64,000 bases of DNA, taken from contig OY754464.1 in the NCBI GenBank assembly GCA_963575645.1, positions 45,746,192-45,810,191 on the forward strand, in the 5' to 3' direction. Source of the DNA: Xanthostigma xanthostigma. Its lineage: Eukaryota > Arthropoda > Insecta > Raphidioptera > Raphidiidae. The notes beneath the pieces were generated by a model. It searched no databases. It saw only the letters and a program-made list of their open reading frames with translations, and had not been told where the DNA came from. The translations under genes were made by a program, and so were the position numbers. How positions within the stretch are numbered: the first letter of the stretch is position 1; each line of letters opens with the position of its first letter. Shown here piece after piece: positions 1 to 10,437 of this stretch.

Positions 1-139
1 CATTTTTATCTTTCTATTTTGACTTACGCGCGAAAACGCTGGTAAATGTCATGGCGTTGTTTCTGACGTCACGAATGCATACGCATGCCTCGTGCCTATG
101 TTCAACAAAGAAAGTCAACAAATATTTTGTGTGTTGAAA

Positions 140-623
140 ATGAATTCCAACGGTTATTATAGTGTTGTGCGGTGCAAAAACACAACAATAACAACACCTA
201 CAAATTGTTTGTTTACGTTCCAAACAAGAAAAAAAGTGAGAAATACGTGGCTAAAGCTCGCGCAGCGAGACCCAAAAGTTGTAGCTACGAGTTCGAATAT
301 GTGTGAAGACCACTTTGATGTAAGTAATTAGTAATTACTATAGATTCATAGAATAGATATGTAACTCAAAATCTTTGTTTCAATTAAATAATTAAAGTAA
401 TGGATAAGAAATTTACTGAGGTTATGTTTGTTTTGGACTTAGTTGTCATTCTTGTTATGTATCAATTTTTATAGACTTATTATTCTCCTTTCAGCTGCCT
501 AATGATATGGAAAACTATAATACGAAGTATCATTTGATGGGGTCGGTATCACAAGTGCGTATGAACCAACTGTGTATTCTCAAAAAAATTGCATGCCAAA
601 TTGCCAACAACACGAATATCTGA
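140..623 (+). pseudogene. Degenerate THAP-domain gene, two exons
   Basis: Exon 1 (140-319) and exon 2 (495-623) join in frame across a GTAAGT...TTTCAG intron to give about 102 codons resembling a THAP zinc-finger DNA-binding domain. Recognisable parts are the C2 cysteine in VVRCKNT, a tryptophan-containing central part, CEDHF (C3 and H of the C2CH site), and, in exon 2, LPNDMENY plus the LMGS-like end typical of insect THAP proteins. The first zinc cysteine is replaced by tyrosine (NGYYSVVRC), which should destroy metal binding. After the stop at 621-623 a THAP-linker-like stretch with MALELCEKRLEES continues in another frame to about 735, which suggests a frameshift. The ATG at 140 is preferred over that at 92 because it sits just ahead of the finger. 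Either a decayed gene or the 5' end of a THAP-bearing transposon; the domain call is fairly sure, function is not. Confidence 0.6.
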
Positions 624-739
624 CCATACATAGAAGCGAAAAACGATGGCTCTCGAATTATGTGAAAAGCGATTAGAAGAAAGTAGTATGGTTACAGAAT
701 GTATCGATTTTGAAGAAGTTGCTTCCGGAAGTTCAGGTA

Positions 740-2540
740 TTACATGTTTTTCTAAGATTTATGTATGTAATTTCATGCCAGGATTTAATGCAATAAGAGA
801 GTTTAAAATGTTATTATGTAATTAACAAAATAATGACAGAAGTTGGTAATTTATTTTGGACGTTTGTTACTTTTCATAAAATCTATAAGTGATGCGATTC
901 GAACCATATTTTTACTCGAGTGAATTTGTCTCAGTACCTAATCGAGAAAAATTAAATTTTACTGCAGAAAATACAATATGTTTTTTTCACTGCGAAACGT
1001 TACAATGATGTTTTCCGATGCATATCGAATAAGAACATTGACACATATATTTTTTAATAAAGATTAACAAAGTAGAAAAATGAGGCATTTATTTGAATTA
1101 TATTATTATATGTTTAATTAGTTTATATTCTGTTTCTAGTTCTGCACAATCTTGAAGAAGCTCAGCAAGTAACATAAAAAATATATATGACAAAAACATT
1201 CAGAAGTAAAGCTAAACAAACAGAAGTCAAATTGATAAAACAGATGACATCACCGTTGAGAAGAACAGTTAAAATATGTTATCGATTGAAAAAAATTATA
1301 TTGTATTTTTTTAAATTTTGAATAAATATAGGTAGAATAGATGTTCAACTATTAGAAAGTACCCCCCCAAACTTCCTTAATACCTATATGATCAATTGAA
1401 AAAAATCCTATTATATTTTTTTCCTTTTTAAATAAATATAGAATAGATGTTCTAGTAGAAAGTACCACTTTATTATAAAGAACAATCAGAATGCGATACT
1501 TTTAATATACTTCCTCTGTAACTCGCGCAGAATTATCACTATCGACAATTGACAAAATCTTTTCAAATGGAATCTGCTTCTGACTGCAGCGAGATGGTAG
1601 AAGCTGGTAAAAAACCAGGATTTAAAAATTTTAGAATGTACGTTAAAGAAAATCAAAGAATCCACATTCTGGCATACCTATAAAGTGTTATTACTTAATT
1701 AATTTGATTCAAGAGCAGACAAATATCCTTTCTAACCTTATTTTAATCTGTCTAAAAAAATTAAATTAAATATTTCTTTCCGTGAACTTGCTTTTGCGAG
1801 ACCTTGGCCGGCGCACTCCGTGCACTATGATTGACTGAAATATTATACTTTAATACAAAAATTGACAACTGATGATTTATTAGTTTAAAATAAACAATTA
1901 GATATTGTATTTATGGGTGTATTTTTTTAAAAGTAGGTACCTACTTTGACTTTGTAGTAAAAACTGTGTGACTTTCTTTAGCTGCGAGTTAACTAACCTC
2001 AAAAATAACAGCTATGACAAGTGTTATAAAGGGTTGTGTGAGTTAAATTATACCTCGCACTAAAGATTAATAACAATGTAATTACAATGAAGTTTTTACA
2101 TTTCTAAATTCAGATGAACAAAAATATTCTTTATTTGATGGAAGAAACTCTCCCAACATCAATTCTGGGCAAATTAGAACTATTCGCCTTAATAAAACCT
2201 TGTTCCATTATATTTATCACACGAAGACGAATAAAATAAACAACAAATCAACTAATATATTGCAGAAGTGAATGATATTAACAAAAATTCAAGCGACACA
2301 CGTTGATTTATTACTTGAAGTGTATACAAATGAATTATATTCTTTTTGATTCTAGCATTCGTGACGTAATTCACTCTGATTGGTGTTTCAGTCAACATGG
2401 CCGATTGTAGTATTTTATACTTTTATTTTATTAAAAATCTTATTAATCTTAATGTTTATGTTAAAACTGAGTCATTTTTTAGAATCTTCTCAACATAATA
2501 TATTTTTCTCTAAGACCATTTATTCTTTGATTCTTTTATA
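740..2540. other. AT-rich DNA, no gene seen
   Basis: No open frame with recognisable coding character. It contains one imperfect tandem duplication (1283-1470) and homopolymer runs. Nothing else is supported. Confidence 0.5.
1283..1470. repeat. Imperfect tandem duplication, about 105-bp unit
   Basis: Two adjacent copies each contain ATTGAAAAAAAT, then TAAATAAATATA, then GAATAGATGTTC, then AGAAAGTACC. Homopolymer lengths differ between the copies. Confidence 0.6.
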
Positions 2541-2544
2541 CTGT

Positions 2545-2748
2545 CCTCACGCCTATTTGATGAAATGCGCGATGTAAGTCTAGCTTGGAAAAGATCTTGT
2601 ATCCGCGCAACGATGATGAAAAGTCGTGGAGACGTGGTACGTTGTAGCGATCTGGAATGGTGATTGCGTTGAGATCTCGGTAGTCTCCACATAGTCGGAA
2701 ATCGCCGTCCTTTTTAGGCACAATGTGCAGCGGACTAGCCCATTCGCT
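2545..2748 (-). pseudogene. Reverse transcriptase N-terminal remnant
   Basis: Minus-strand codons give SEWASPLHIVPKKDG, then FRLCGDYRDLNAITIPDRY and FSKLDLHRAFHQI, the fingers-palm start of a Gypsy RT including the first palm aspartate (LDL). The frame is in phase with the protease frame once the 706-bp insertion and one copy of its duplicated target are set aside. Similarity ends near 2545; the YxDD motif is absent. Confidence 0.85.
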
Positions 2749-2756
2749 TTGCGAAG

Positions 2757-3462
2757 CAGGGCCCTCGTAAGGCCTCACGCCGCCCGCGTGCGGATTCATA
2801 ATTGACGCCCCTTATTGGGGATAAACTCACTAAACTCCTGTCGTACTTATGAATGAGAGAAAAATTTAGTTTCACCGCTGAGCTGAGATAATTTATTAAG
2901 TCATAATAATCATTAGTTTATCAATTAGGAAAAATAAATACAAGTGCAATTAATAAAAACATAAATACCAACTAACCATTACGACTGAAATTGAATGTAA
3001 ATCCCCTGAAATTAACCTGCAATTTTTTCCGTACCACACTCACATGAGGGAAAGAATATATTATCAATTATATCATTCAGGTGCACAAGACTTACGTAAA
3101 AAAGTATTTGTTGATTGAAAAATACTTTACTTCACTCACACTCTTACAGAAATCGACAGGAAAATTCAAGATATAAACATACGCGGGAGTCTCCCGATAG
3201 AGGCGCCCTGTCTACGCGCTGATGTGAATTAACTATCAAATCGAAAACTGCGCACGAAATATTTCGAATTCGAATTTCATTAAAAAATAAATAACTACTC
3301 GTAAGAGTTTTCACGCAGTATGCAAATAAAATTGATATAATATCAGTTATATATTTTTTCTATACAGTACAAAAAACATAACACAACTAGGCCATTTGCC
3401 GCCCCTTGAATGTGCCGCCCGCATGCATCGCACACATCGCATTCTGGGGCGCGAGGGCCCTG
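2757..3462. mobile_element. Non-autonomous hAT element with perfect 8-bp TSD
   Basis: The 706-bp insert begins CAGGGCCCTCG and ends with its inverted copy CGAGGGCCCTG, a typical hAT-type terminus. The same 8 bp, TTGCGAAG, flank it at 2749-2756 and 3463-3470. Subterminal GC-rich patches (GCCGCCCGC) occur at both ends and the middle is AT-rich. No transposase frame is present, so it must have been mobilised in trans. It sits inside the Gypsy fragment and is therefore younger. Confidence 0.93.
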
Positions 3463-4191
3463 TTGCGAAGGCTGACAAAGTCCTTGGTCGATATATTTCT
3501 GGAAATGTGCTTTGGCGATCTTTATTTGATGTGGCGGCAGACGACGAGGTCGATGAGCTACCGGCGGGCCTTGTGTGAGGATGTGATGATAGACGCCACG
3601 GTGTGTAAGTTTAGAAAGTTGCGATGGACGTGTCACACCAATAAAATCAGAAAGCAGGCTCCGGTATGGCGAGGACCAGACGATTGTCGTCAGCGAAGAC
3701 AAGCTGCTGGAGACAAGAGAGCTGTGAACGGTAAGACCCGTCGTTTTGTCGATTATAGTTCTTGCTTGCAGATCTATTACTAGTCCGAAGTGGTAGATGA
3801 AGTCGGCTCCTAGAATCGGTCCGGAAACGTCGGCCACGATGAATGTCCAGGTGAACGGACGTCGTAAACCAAGATCCATTGTGAGGCAGACTCGGCCAAA
3901 AGTTTCGATGCGTTTGCCATTCGGTGTAAATAGCGCGAGAGTTGCCGGTTCCACGATTTCATTCGCGCACGATCTGGGCAGAACAGATACGTCCGCTCCA
4001 GTTTCGGCCAAGAAATTTAGGCGTGACGTGAAATCTTTGATAGACAAGCGTTTTTTAATGAAGTCACCCTCGATCGCTTTAACTCGAGGATGTTTTACTA
4101 GTTTTCCTGGTTCGGCTTTGGGGATTCTTTCCAGCTGCATGGATCTTGGCATTTCCTCGCTCGTTCTCGGAAACGCCTGTGATGGAAACAA
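3463..4191 (-). pseudogene. Retropepsin and linker remnant
   Basis: The minus-strand frame holds an aspartic protease fold: the flap and core motifs VSVLPRS and ILGADFIYHFG are clear. The catalytic triad, normally DTGA, reads ETGA, so the nucleophilic aspartate is lost. The following linker ends with DQGLCQPSQ directly at the edge of the hAT insertion; codons beyond 3462 belong to the insert. Family knowledge: the protease would cut the Gag-Pol precursor. Confidence 0.8.
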
Positions 4192-4919
4192 AGTCTAGAG
4201 GTGGAGGGCGAGCGATTGCGGGAGTTTTGTCTTCCCACACTCTGGCTTCTGTCTCTGGATTGAGCGATATTCGCTTCCAGCTTGTCGAGGCGGTTGATTA
4301 TAGCTTGAAGAGGTTCGGTTGTTAGGAGGTTGCTTGGAACGGTGCTATGAGCCGAAAATTGGTTAATAGTTGAGCGAGAAATTTCCAGCATTTTGTCTGC
4401 TTGCGCTGACAACTGATCGAGTGTGGAAGCTGAACCGATCACCAAAATACGACGAATGTCTTCCGGAATTTGTTCAAGGAAGAGCGTTCGAAGCAGGGTT
4501 TCGTTACACTGTCCTGCGGCAAGATTGCGGAGTTGTTGGAGGTATACAGTGGGTTTTTCACTTCCTAGAGGATGACCATGAAGAAGACGCCGAATATTGG
4601 CTTTTTTTGAAGGGGCAAGGGCACTAAGGACTCGTTGTTTTAAACTATTACACTTATCTCTCTGAGGAGGATTCAGGATCAAGTCCCTGCAGAGTGAGAC
4701 GAGCTTGGCGGCGAAGTTACTGGCCACGTGTTGAAATTAAGACGCGTCTGACGTAATTCTGAATAGTGAAAATTTCAGCTCTGCCATGGCGAAGTAGCTT
4801 TGCGGATCTTCGTGCCAGAAGGGCGGAAGTTTGACGGTGTGCACAGCTCCCAGGACATTGTCGTCGGTGGACTGCGAAGTGCCGAGTTGTGATGTCTGCG
4901 GGTTGTGTTGCGCAGGTAT
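4098..4919 (-). pseudogene. gag remnant of the Gypsy fragment
   Basis: The N-terminal part (4919-4735) shows the capsid-like PPFWHEDPQSYF segment followed by AMAELKFSLFRI. A TAA stop just inside the frame, near 4735, interrupts it, and the downstream 209-codon frame (4727-4098) continues with the capsid helices (VYLQQLRNLA, LFLEQIPEDIRRIL) and ends in a zinc-knuckle-like CFHHRRFRERARKC. This arrangement is characteristic of the arthropod Gypsy lineage with short gag. Nucleic-acid packaging role is inferred from the family only. Confidence 0.75.
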
Positions 4920-4929
4920 GCCATTTTCG

Positions 4930-5170
4930 ATGTTATCATGACATCATTTTTGAGAATTTTCAGTCATCTATGTGCGGTCATTTTTTAGTAAAAAAAAAGT
5001 GAAAAAAACGTGTTTTTTAACTTTCGTGGCTATTTGCAAGTTAACAATTGCACTTAGCGACCTCTGTCAGTGCTCATTTTTTAGGAAATTTCATAAGGAA
5101 CAGCTTTCTCAATGCATATGCTATACTAAAAGTCAAGAGAAACGGAGATATTAAAGGAAATGGTCTAGCC
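4930..5170 (+). repeat. Dispersed repeat, copy 1 (inverted copy at 46200-46450)
   Basis: Runs such as CACTTAGCGACCTCTGTCAG and CATAAGGAACAGCTTTCTCA recur in reverse complement at 46200-46450. Neither copy encodes a recognisable protein. Class unknown. Confidence 0.8.
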
Positions 5171-5630
5171 TAATTCTTAGACCTACCAAGTATACACAAA
5201 AAAGTTCATAAAAATAGGTCAAGCCGTTTCGGAGGAGTTCGATAACAGGCTCTTATAAATCATTATTTTAATTTTTTGTACAAAAATAAAACAAAAAAAC
5301 AACTCCATCTGTTTGGAAACATTTCATTCAAAAATTGTCTGACTGGTATGACGTATGCGCGTTGGTAAATCAGTGACCCAATGTTTTTAGATTCAACACG
5401 AATAGGCGGAGATATTTGATCTCGCACCATATTTAAGTATTTTTGGGAATTTAATGTCCCATTAATAAAAAAGTCCGATTATGTTGTAACCATTTGAATA
5501 TTTTCTTCGGTAGTATTATACACATTCATTTTGCAAAAGAATATTATCTGTTAAATTGAAAAACAAGATTTGAAGGCTCACTCTGATCCAGTCATTTTTT
5601 CCCAATGTTAATTTCCCTATTAGCTGGAAG
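5171..5630. other. AT-rich DNA, no gene seen
   Basis: Contains a short segment with AAGCCGTTTCGGAGGAGTTC, a phrase common in insect repeats. No coding frame or RNA gene is supported. Confidence 0.4.
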
Positions 5631-6946
5631 CTCACGTACCACTTTTCACGAAGTTTTTGATGCACGTAGAAATTTTGACCAATGGTACAGATAGGATACA
5701 TAAACAAGAAAAAATATAATTGCCTGACTTACCGTGATACTATCTATAGGTACTACGCATACAATTAATGCGCCCAAAAATGTATGTCAAAAAAATTTTC
5801 TGATTGAAAGAAATCATCTAAACATGCTTCGAATAATTGGAACATAATTATGTAGGTAACCATGCCAATGAATAGTAAATATCGTATTTAATACTAGCCA
5901 TTACCCGCACACCGCACACGATTTAATACAAAAACAATAAATCGATCAAAATGAAATGTGTTTCTTTTATAATTTGTAGAAAAATGTCAATAGTATCGGC
6001 AAGATTATAATAATTCAAGGTACAGCGATGTGGTTATACCATTAAATGTGTCTCCTACTAAAGGCTGTCATCGACAATGTTATACAAATTTCACAAGTTT
6101 AAAGCAACAGTACAGGAAGAGCTTATCAACAAATTCTACCCGAATCTCCTTTATTCATCAGGTATTGTACAACATTAAATTTATCTCTCTACTGTTAATA
6201 ATATGCACGTTGACTTTTTTTAAAATATGCCGAATTTAAAAACGCTAAATCGATTTTATAGATACCCCTCCTACAAGTGGCCCAGTAGTAGGAAATCTGA
6301 ACCTTCTTGAACTTTTGGTTGATTTTCATTATCCGTGTGGCCAATGGTTTTTCAGGTTGAGGTTCTAAGTCTTCAATTTCAAGATTTCCTACTACGATTT
6401 AGCGTTTTTAGATTCGGTATATTTAAAAAAAAGTCAATCTGCATATTATTAACAGTAGAGAGATAGGGTATAAATTTAATTTTGTACAATAGAGGTACCT
6501 GATGAATAGGAGATTCCATAGAATTTGTTGATAAGCTTAAAACTTGTGAAATTTGTATGACATTGTCGATGACAGCCTTTAGTAGGAGACACATTTAATT
6601 GTATAACCACATCACTGTACCTTAAATTATAATCTTGCCGATATTATTTACATTTTGTATTAAATTGCGTGCGGTGTGCGGGTAATGGCTAGTATTAAAT
6701 ACGATATTTGCTATTCATTGGCATGGTTACCTACATAATATGTTCCAATTATTCAAAGCATGTTTAGATGATTTCTTTCAGACACTTTTTTTGACATAAA
6801 TTTTTGGGCGCATTACTTGTATGCGCAGTACCTGTAGTATCACGGTAAGTCAGGCAAACATATTTTTTCTTGTTCATCTATCCTATCTGTACCATTGGTC
6901 AAAATTTCTACGTGCATCAAACACTTCGTGAAAAGTGGTACGTGAG
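5631..6946. mobile_element. Large fold-back element, arms about 610 bp
   Basis: The left arm starting CTCACGTACCACTTTTCACG at 5631 is mirrored by the right arm ending at 6946. The arms remain alignable inward to about 6240 and 6390, with a unique centre of roughly 150 bp. The outer 255 bp of each arm match both arms of a compact relative at 50581-51101, so the family's minimal form is the outer part and this copy has extra sequence in each arm. Target duplication could not be fixed. No transposase seen. Confidence 0.88.
5980..6161 (+). pseudogene. Exon-like coding fragment captured in fold-back arm
   Basis: Between an acceptor-like TTTGTAG and a donor-like CAG/GTATTG lies a frame giving GCHRQCYTNFTSLKQQYRKS, a Cys/His-rich motif of a kind seen in uncharacterised insect transposon-associated proteins. 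The inverted arm (about 6594-6440) carries a second, diverged copy of the same segment, so it was part of the element before the inverted duplication formed. An in-frame stop lies near the start (5991). Function unknown. Confidence 0.45.
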
Positions 6947-7002
6947 TCTGGGGCTTTATGTGCACCTTACGTGTTTACATCATAGATAATATAATATATA
7001 TA

Positions 7003-7724
7003 CAGAATATTCCATTAAGAATGGGACATAGAACAACCGCAGATTCTCCAATTCAAAATAAAACGATTAAGCGAAATATGCTTAGATAAAATGTTACTCG
7101 TTTCCAAAATACGGGGTGTTGAACTGAAAAATTATTAATGTCCATAATTTTTTTAATACACATCGGCACACTTGTTAAATATCATAAAATGCACCTAACA
7201 ATAAAAAAATTAGTTCAGTACGCTCTACCAGTGGCGTACGGCAGGAGTAAGTAATGCTTGTACCCCTTCTAAATGTTACGCCGCTGTCTAAATTTTAATT
7301 TTTTTGATATTTTCTAAGTCAATAATGTACACTTGTTAGTTTGTTGTAAAGTCATTGGTTTTCGAGATATTCGCAGTTTTTTTAAGACAAAATTGTAAAA
7401 ATGAATATTATTAATAATAATACAAATAAAAAGTACATGTCTATCTATCTTTAACTGCGAATATCTCGAAAACCAATGACTTTACAACAAACTAACAAGT
7501 GTACATTATTGACTTAGAAAATATAAAAAAAAAATAAAATTATAGTCAAAATTAAAATTTAGACAGCGGCGTAACATTTAGAAGGGGTACAAGCATTACT
7601 TACTCCTGCCGTACGCCACTGGTAGAGCGAGTAATATTTTATCTAAGCATATTTCGCTTAATCGTTTTATTTTGAATTGGAGAATCTGCGGTTGTTCTAT
7701 GTCCCATTCTTAATGAGACACCTG
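7003..7724. mobile_element. Fold-back MITE, TA target duplication
   Basis: Termini CAGAATATTCCATTAAG and its counterpart ending TGAGACACCTG are flanked by TA (7001-7002, 7725-7726). Long arms pair over much of the length, for example CATAGAACAACCGCAGATTC on the left with its complement near 7700, and the CTCTACCAGTGGCGTACGGC block with its complement near 7610. No coding capacity. TA duplication and CAGGGTG-like ends fit the Tc1/mariner superfamily, by inference. Confidence 0.85.
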
Positions 7725-7726
7725 TA

Positions 7727-8088
7727 TATTTATATCTATGGTTTACACATTGTATATCATGGACATAATATATTCCTATGTCCATGCTGTATATAGATAT
7801 AGGTATCTATGAAAAAAACATATTTAATACCTCCATGGAGTTGTACTCACTACCTCCGCCTGTCATTTATTTATCCATCGTATTGCTAGAGTCGGCTGTC
7901 ATTTAACATTTAAGTGACATTTCGCTACTTAACCTTAAAATTTTAATCTTGTATTTCATTTTTTTTTTTAATAAAATACTGATATTTTTTAACTCTAATA
8001 AAGAAATTTGTTTTTATATTAATTAAGTGTGTTGCAATTAGTTATTTTTTTTTATTTTGTATTGACGTAATAAATTGCAACAACCAAT
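7727..8088 (+). promoter_or_regulatory. Upstream region of the ADAL-like gene
   Basis: Gene-free AT-rich stretch ending at the ADAL start codon. No convincing TATA box or initiator could be picked out, so only position supports a promoter role. Confidence 0.3.
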
Positions 8089-9972
8089 ATGATGGAACAA
8101 TTTTGTAAAAGAATTCCAAAGCTGGTAAAAAGAAAGTTGATTAAAATATGGATATATTTCATAAATGTCGTTTTACACTATGTTTATATTTTTACAGGAG
8201 CTTCATGCTCATTTGAATGGATCCGTAGATGACAAAACTTTACTGGAATTGTACAAAAAGAAGGGTTTAATTGAGAAATATAATCATTTATCAAGTATTA
8301 TCCGCAACGGTGAATCTCGGACTCTGTCTAAATGCTTCGATCTATTTAATTTCGTTTATATGGTCACAGATAACATTGAAGCAGTAGACAAGATAACTTG
8401 CGATATAATTTCTGATTTTTATAATGACGGGGTTATTTATTTAGAATTGAGAACTACTCCCAGAGCAGTTGAAGGAGAGATGACAAAAGATGACTATATA
8501 TGTACAGTGATAAATGCAATTGAAAAAATGTCGACAAAACTTCCTAACATTAAAGTTAAACTTATTATTTCGTTGAGTCGAAAAGAGAATGAAACTGAAG
8601 CTAAGGAATCAGTAGATTTAGCTATAAAATATTATGAAAAATACCCGAATATTGTTTGTGGTGTCGATGTAAGCAGCGATCCTTCAAAGGGAACTTGGTT
8701 TAAAAAATTACTCTCTGAGGCACGTGATAATGGATTAAAGATCGCCGTACATGCTGCAGAAATACCCAACATTGAAGAAACAAAAGAAATCCTTGATTTC
8801 AAACCAGATCGCATTGGTCACGGAACATGTATTCACCAAACATGCCAAGGTACAAAAGAATTGTGGAACATGTTATTGGAATCGAAAATACCTGTTGGTA
8901 AGTGTCTACGTTTAGGGGAGAAATCGTAAAGAGGTGTTAATTAGGTTAAGGCCCTCAGTACACGGGTCGACTGTTTTGCAATTTGAATTTCAATCTGGTT
9001 CACGATATGACTATTTTGCAATCGATTGAAGTTCTTTGTTCACACACGAGCCGCGACTGATTCTAAATCTCAAGTACGTATTCTTGAAATTACGTAGTTG
9101 TACGTGGCAACATGTCAAAATAGTTCAAATGATATGGCCGAGTTTTATCAATACCGAAGACTGCAAAGAATAGTACAAGAAAAATATTGCTGCCATTCCC
9201 ATATCGAGAGAATTATCAAGTGCAGGCTGTTTGTAGCAGCAGAACAATTAAATCAAACAGATATCAAGTTTATAACATTTTAAAGAATTTCGCTACAAAA
9301 TGCAACTGAAATTGTTTCCCAATCGGCAAATACGATCGCAGACAGCCTATTTTAGACTAGTTTCAAATCAGTCGTGTTTCTGTCGAACCATGTGCAGCTC
9401 CCCATTCTCTAAGACATGAAAGGTCACAGAACAATTACATCAAAAACCAGTTTGAAACTCAACCTGCAAAACAGTTGGCCATGTGCGGAGGCACTTAATT
9501 TTATTTATTTCTTGTTTTTCGCTAGAATGCTGTTTAACTTCCAATGTCAAAACAAAAACAACTGCTGATTATTCGGATCATCATTTGAAATATTTATTGG
9601 AAGCCAATCATCCAGTTGCAATATGTGTAAGTATAATATATAAATAATTCTTCTTGTTAACATATGTCCGTCTTTCCTCGCTCTCCAGAAGGCTGAAACT
9701 AATTTTATTGAATAATTTTAAATTTAAAATAACCATGACTTTTTTAGACGGATGACAAAGGTATTTTTTCAACAACACTTTCAAAAGAACTTCAGCTAGC
9801 TGCTGAATATTTCAGCATGGGTTTCAACTCAGTGTGGGAACTAAATTATAATACTGTAAATTACAGTTTTTGTTCAGAAGAAGAAAAGGCGCAGTTGCGT
9901 CAAAAACTGATTGATTGGAATGCTAAATTTATGAAAAATATGAAACATTCGAAAAATTCAAATAATATTTAA
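8089..9972 (+). CDS. Adal: Adenosine deaminase-like protein (N6-methyl-AMP deaminase type)
   Basis: Cytosolic zinc hydrolase of the adenosine/AMP deaminase family; family members of this branch convert N6-methyl-AMP to IMP in purine salvage of modified RNA. Exons are 8089-8124, 8198-8897, 9526-9626 and 9748-9972, all with GT-AG borders, and join in frame to 353 codons, the usual length. Metal and catalytic motifs are complete: HAHLNG (His15, His17), AVHAAE (His197, Glu200), RIGHGT (His220) and TDD (Asp281, Asp282); LELRTTPR and GVDVSSDPS are further family signatures. Two ATGs are adjacent (8089, 8092); FCKRIPK follows directly, as in homologues. The frame starting at 8165 inside intron 1 is not the true start. 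Intron 2 holds a PIF-like element 51 bp after the donor. AATAAA sites lie near 10045. No operon; solitary gene. Confidence 0.93.
8949..9494. mobile_element. PIF/Harbinger-like element in ADAL intron 2
   Basis: A 546-bp insert lies between TTA at 8946-8948 and TTA at 9495-9497, a duplication typical of PIF/Harbinger. Imperfect terminal repeats of about 50 bp share CGACTGTTTTGCAATTTGA-like sequence (left) with its complement on the right. An internal plus-strand frame near 9098-9283 gives FVAAEQLNQTDIKFITF, which resembles the N-terminal part of HARBI1-type transposases, but stops follow. So it is a decayed or internally deleted copy. Confidence 0.7.
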
Positions 9973-10185
9973 TTTATTTTTTATACAACTTTAATTAATA
10001 TAAAATTAAATTGAGTGAAAGGTATTATCTTTATTTTGTTACACAATAAATAAAAATGCAAAAAAGTTGGATATTTTCATTTTCCGTAGAGATGAAAAGT
10101 GAGCAAATGTAAAGCCAGTAGATGATCTCAACAACAATCTTTAAGGTAAATTGGCATAGACTTCTTAAAAGTAAGTTATGAGATA
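9973..10185 (+). promoter_or_regulatory. ADAL 3' untranslated region and polyadenylation signals
   Basis: Directly after the stop codon, AATAAA occurs at about 10045, followed by AT-rich sequence. Transcript end inferred. Confidence 0.4.
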
Positions 10186-10437
10186 CTAGTAGCCCGGTCC
10201 GGCTTCGCTCGAATTTGTAGATTGTCACCATTTTTTTCGTCGACGTCCGTCGCAAAATTTGTCTCCGCGAAAAGCGCTTTTATTTTAACGCGATATGTCC
10301 ATCCTGAAGGTTCATTCTAAACAGTAGTGAAAGAATTTCTCAAATAAGTGCAGTAGTTCCAGAGATTACCCTCCACATACACAAAAACTCACAAAATACG
10401 CACTGTCTTTTTAATATTTGTATAGATTTATTGCTTT
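10186..10437 (-). repeat. Helitron-like 3' end
   Basis: On the minus strand the segment ends ACCGGGCTACTAG followed by T, a CTAG-type Helitron terminus preceded by a GC-rich short hairpin. It shares GACAATCTACAAATTCG-like text with 39120-39160. The 5' end is not identified. Confidence 0.45.

Larger units (their letters stand above)
2545..4919 (-). mobile_element. Broken Ty3/Gypsy-type LTR retrotransposon fragment
   Basis: Reading on the minus strand, pieces of gag, retropepsin and reverse transcriptase occur in the canonical order. The gag part spans about 4919-4098, the protease and linker 4191-3463, and the first part of RT 2748-2545, where similarity stops before the catalytic YxDD region. 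The gag frame and the protease frame overlap at 4098-4191 in different phases. A 706-bp hAT element (2757-3462) splits the protease-RT linker. No LTRs, RNase H or integrase were found on either side, so this is a 5'-internal fragment. It carries a stop in gag and a substituted protease active site and cannot be functional. Confidence 0.85.

Noticed and set aside
3396..4198. Plus-strand frames opposite the Gypsy protease
   Set aside because: Shadow frames of the minus-strand Gypsy coding sequence.
6379..6594. Minus-strand 71-codon frame as a gene
   Set aside because: Inverted copy of the exon-like segment in the fold-back arm.
8165..8929. Single-exon ADAL frame of 254 codons
   Set aside because: Starts inside intron 1 and runs into intron 2; the spliced model restores HAHLNG context and the TDD motif.
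9098..9283. Small independent gene in ADAL intron 2
   Set aside because: It lies within a TTA-flanked PIF-like element and resembles a transposase fragment.
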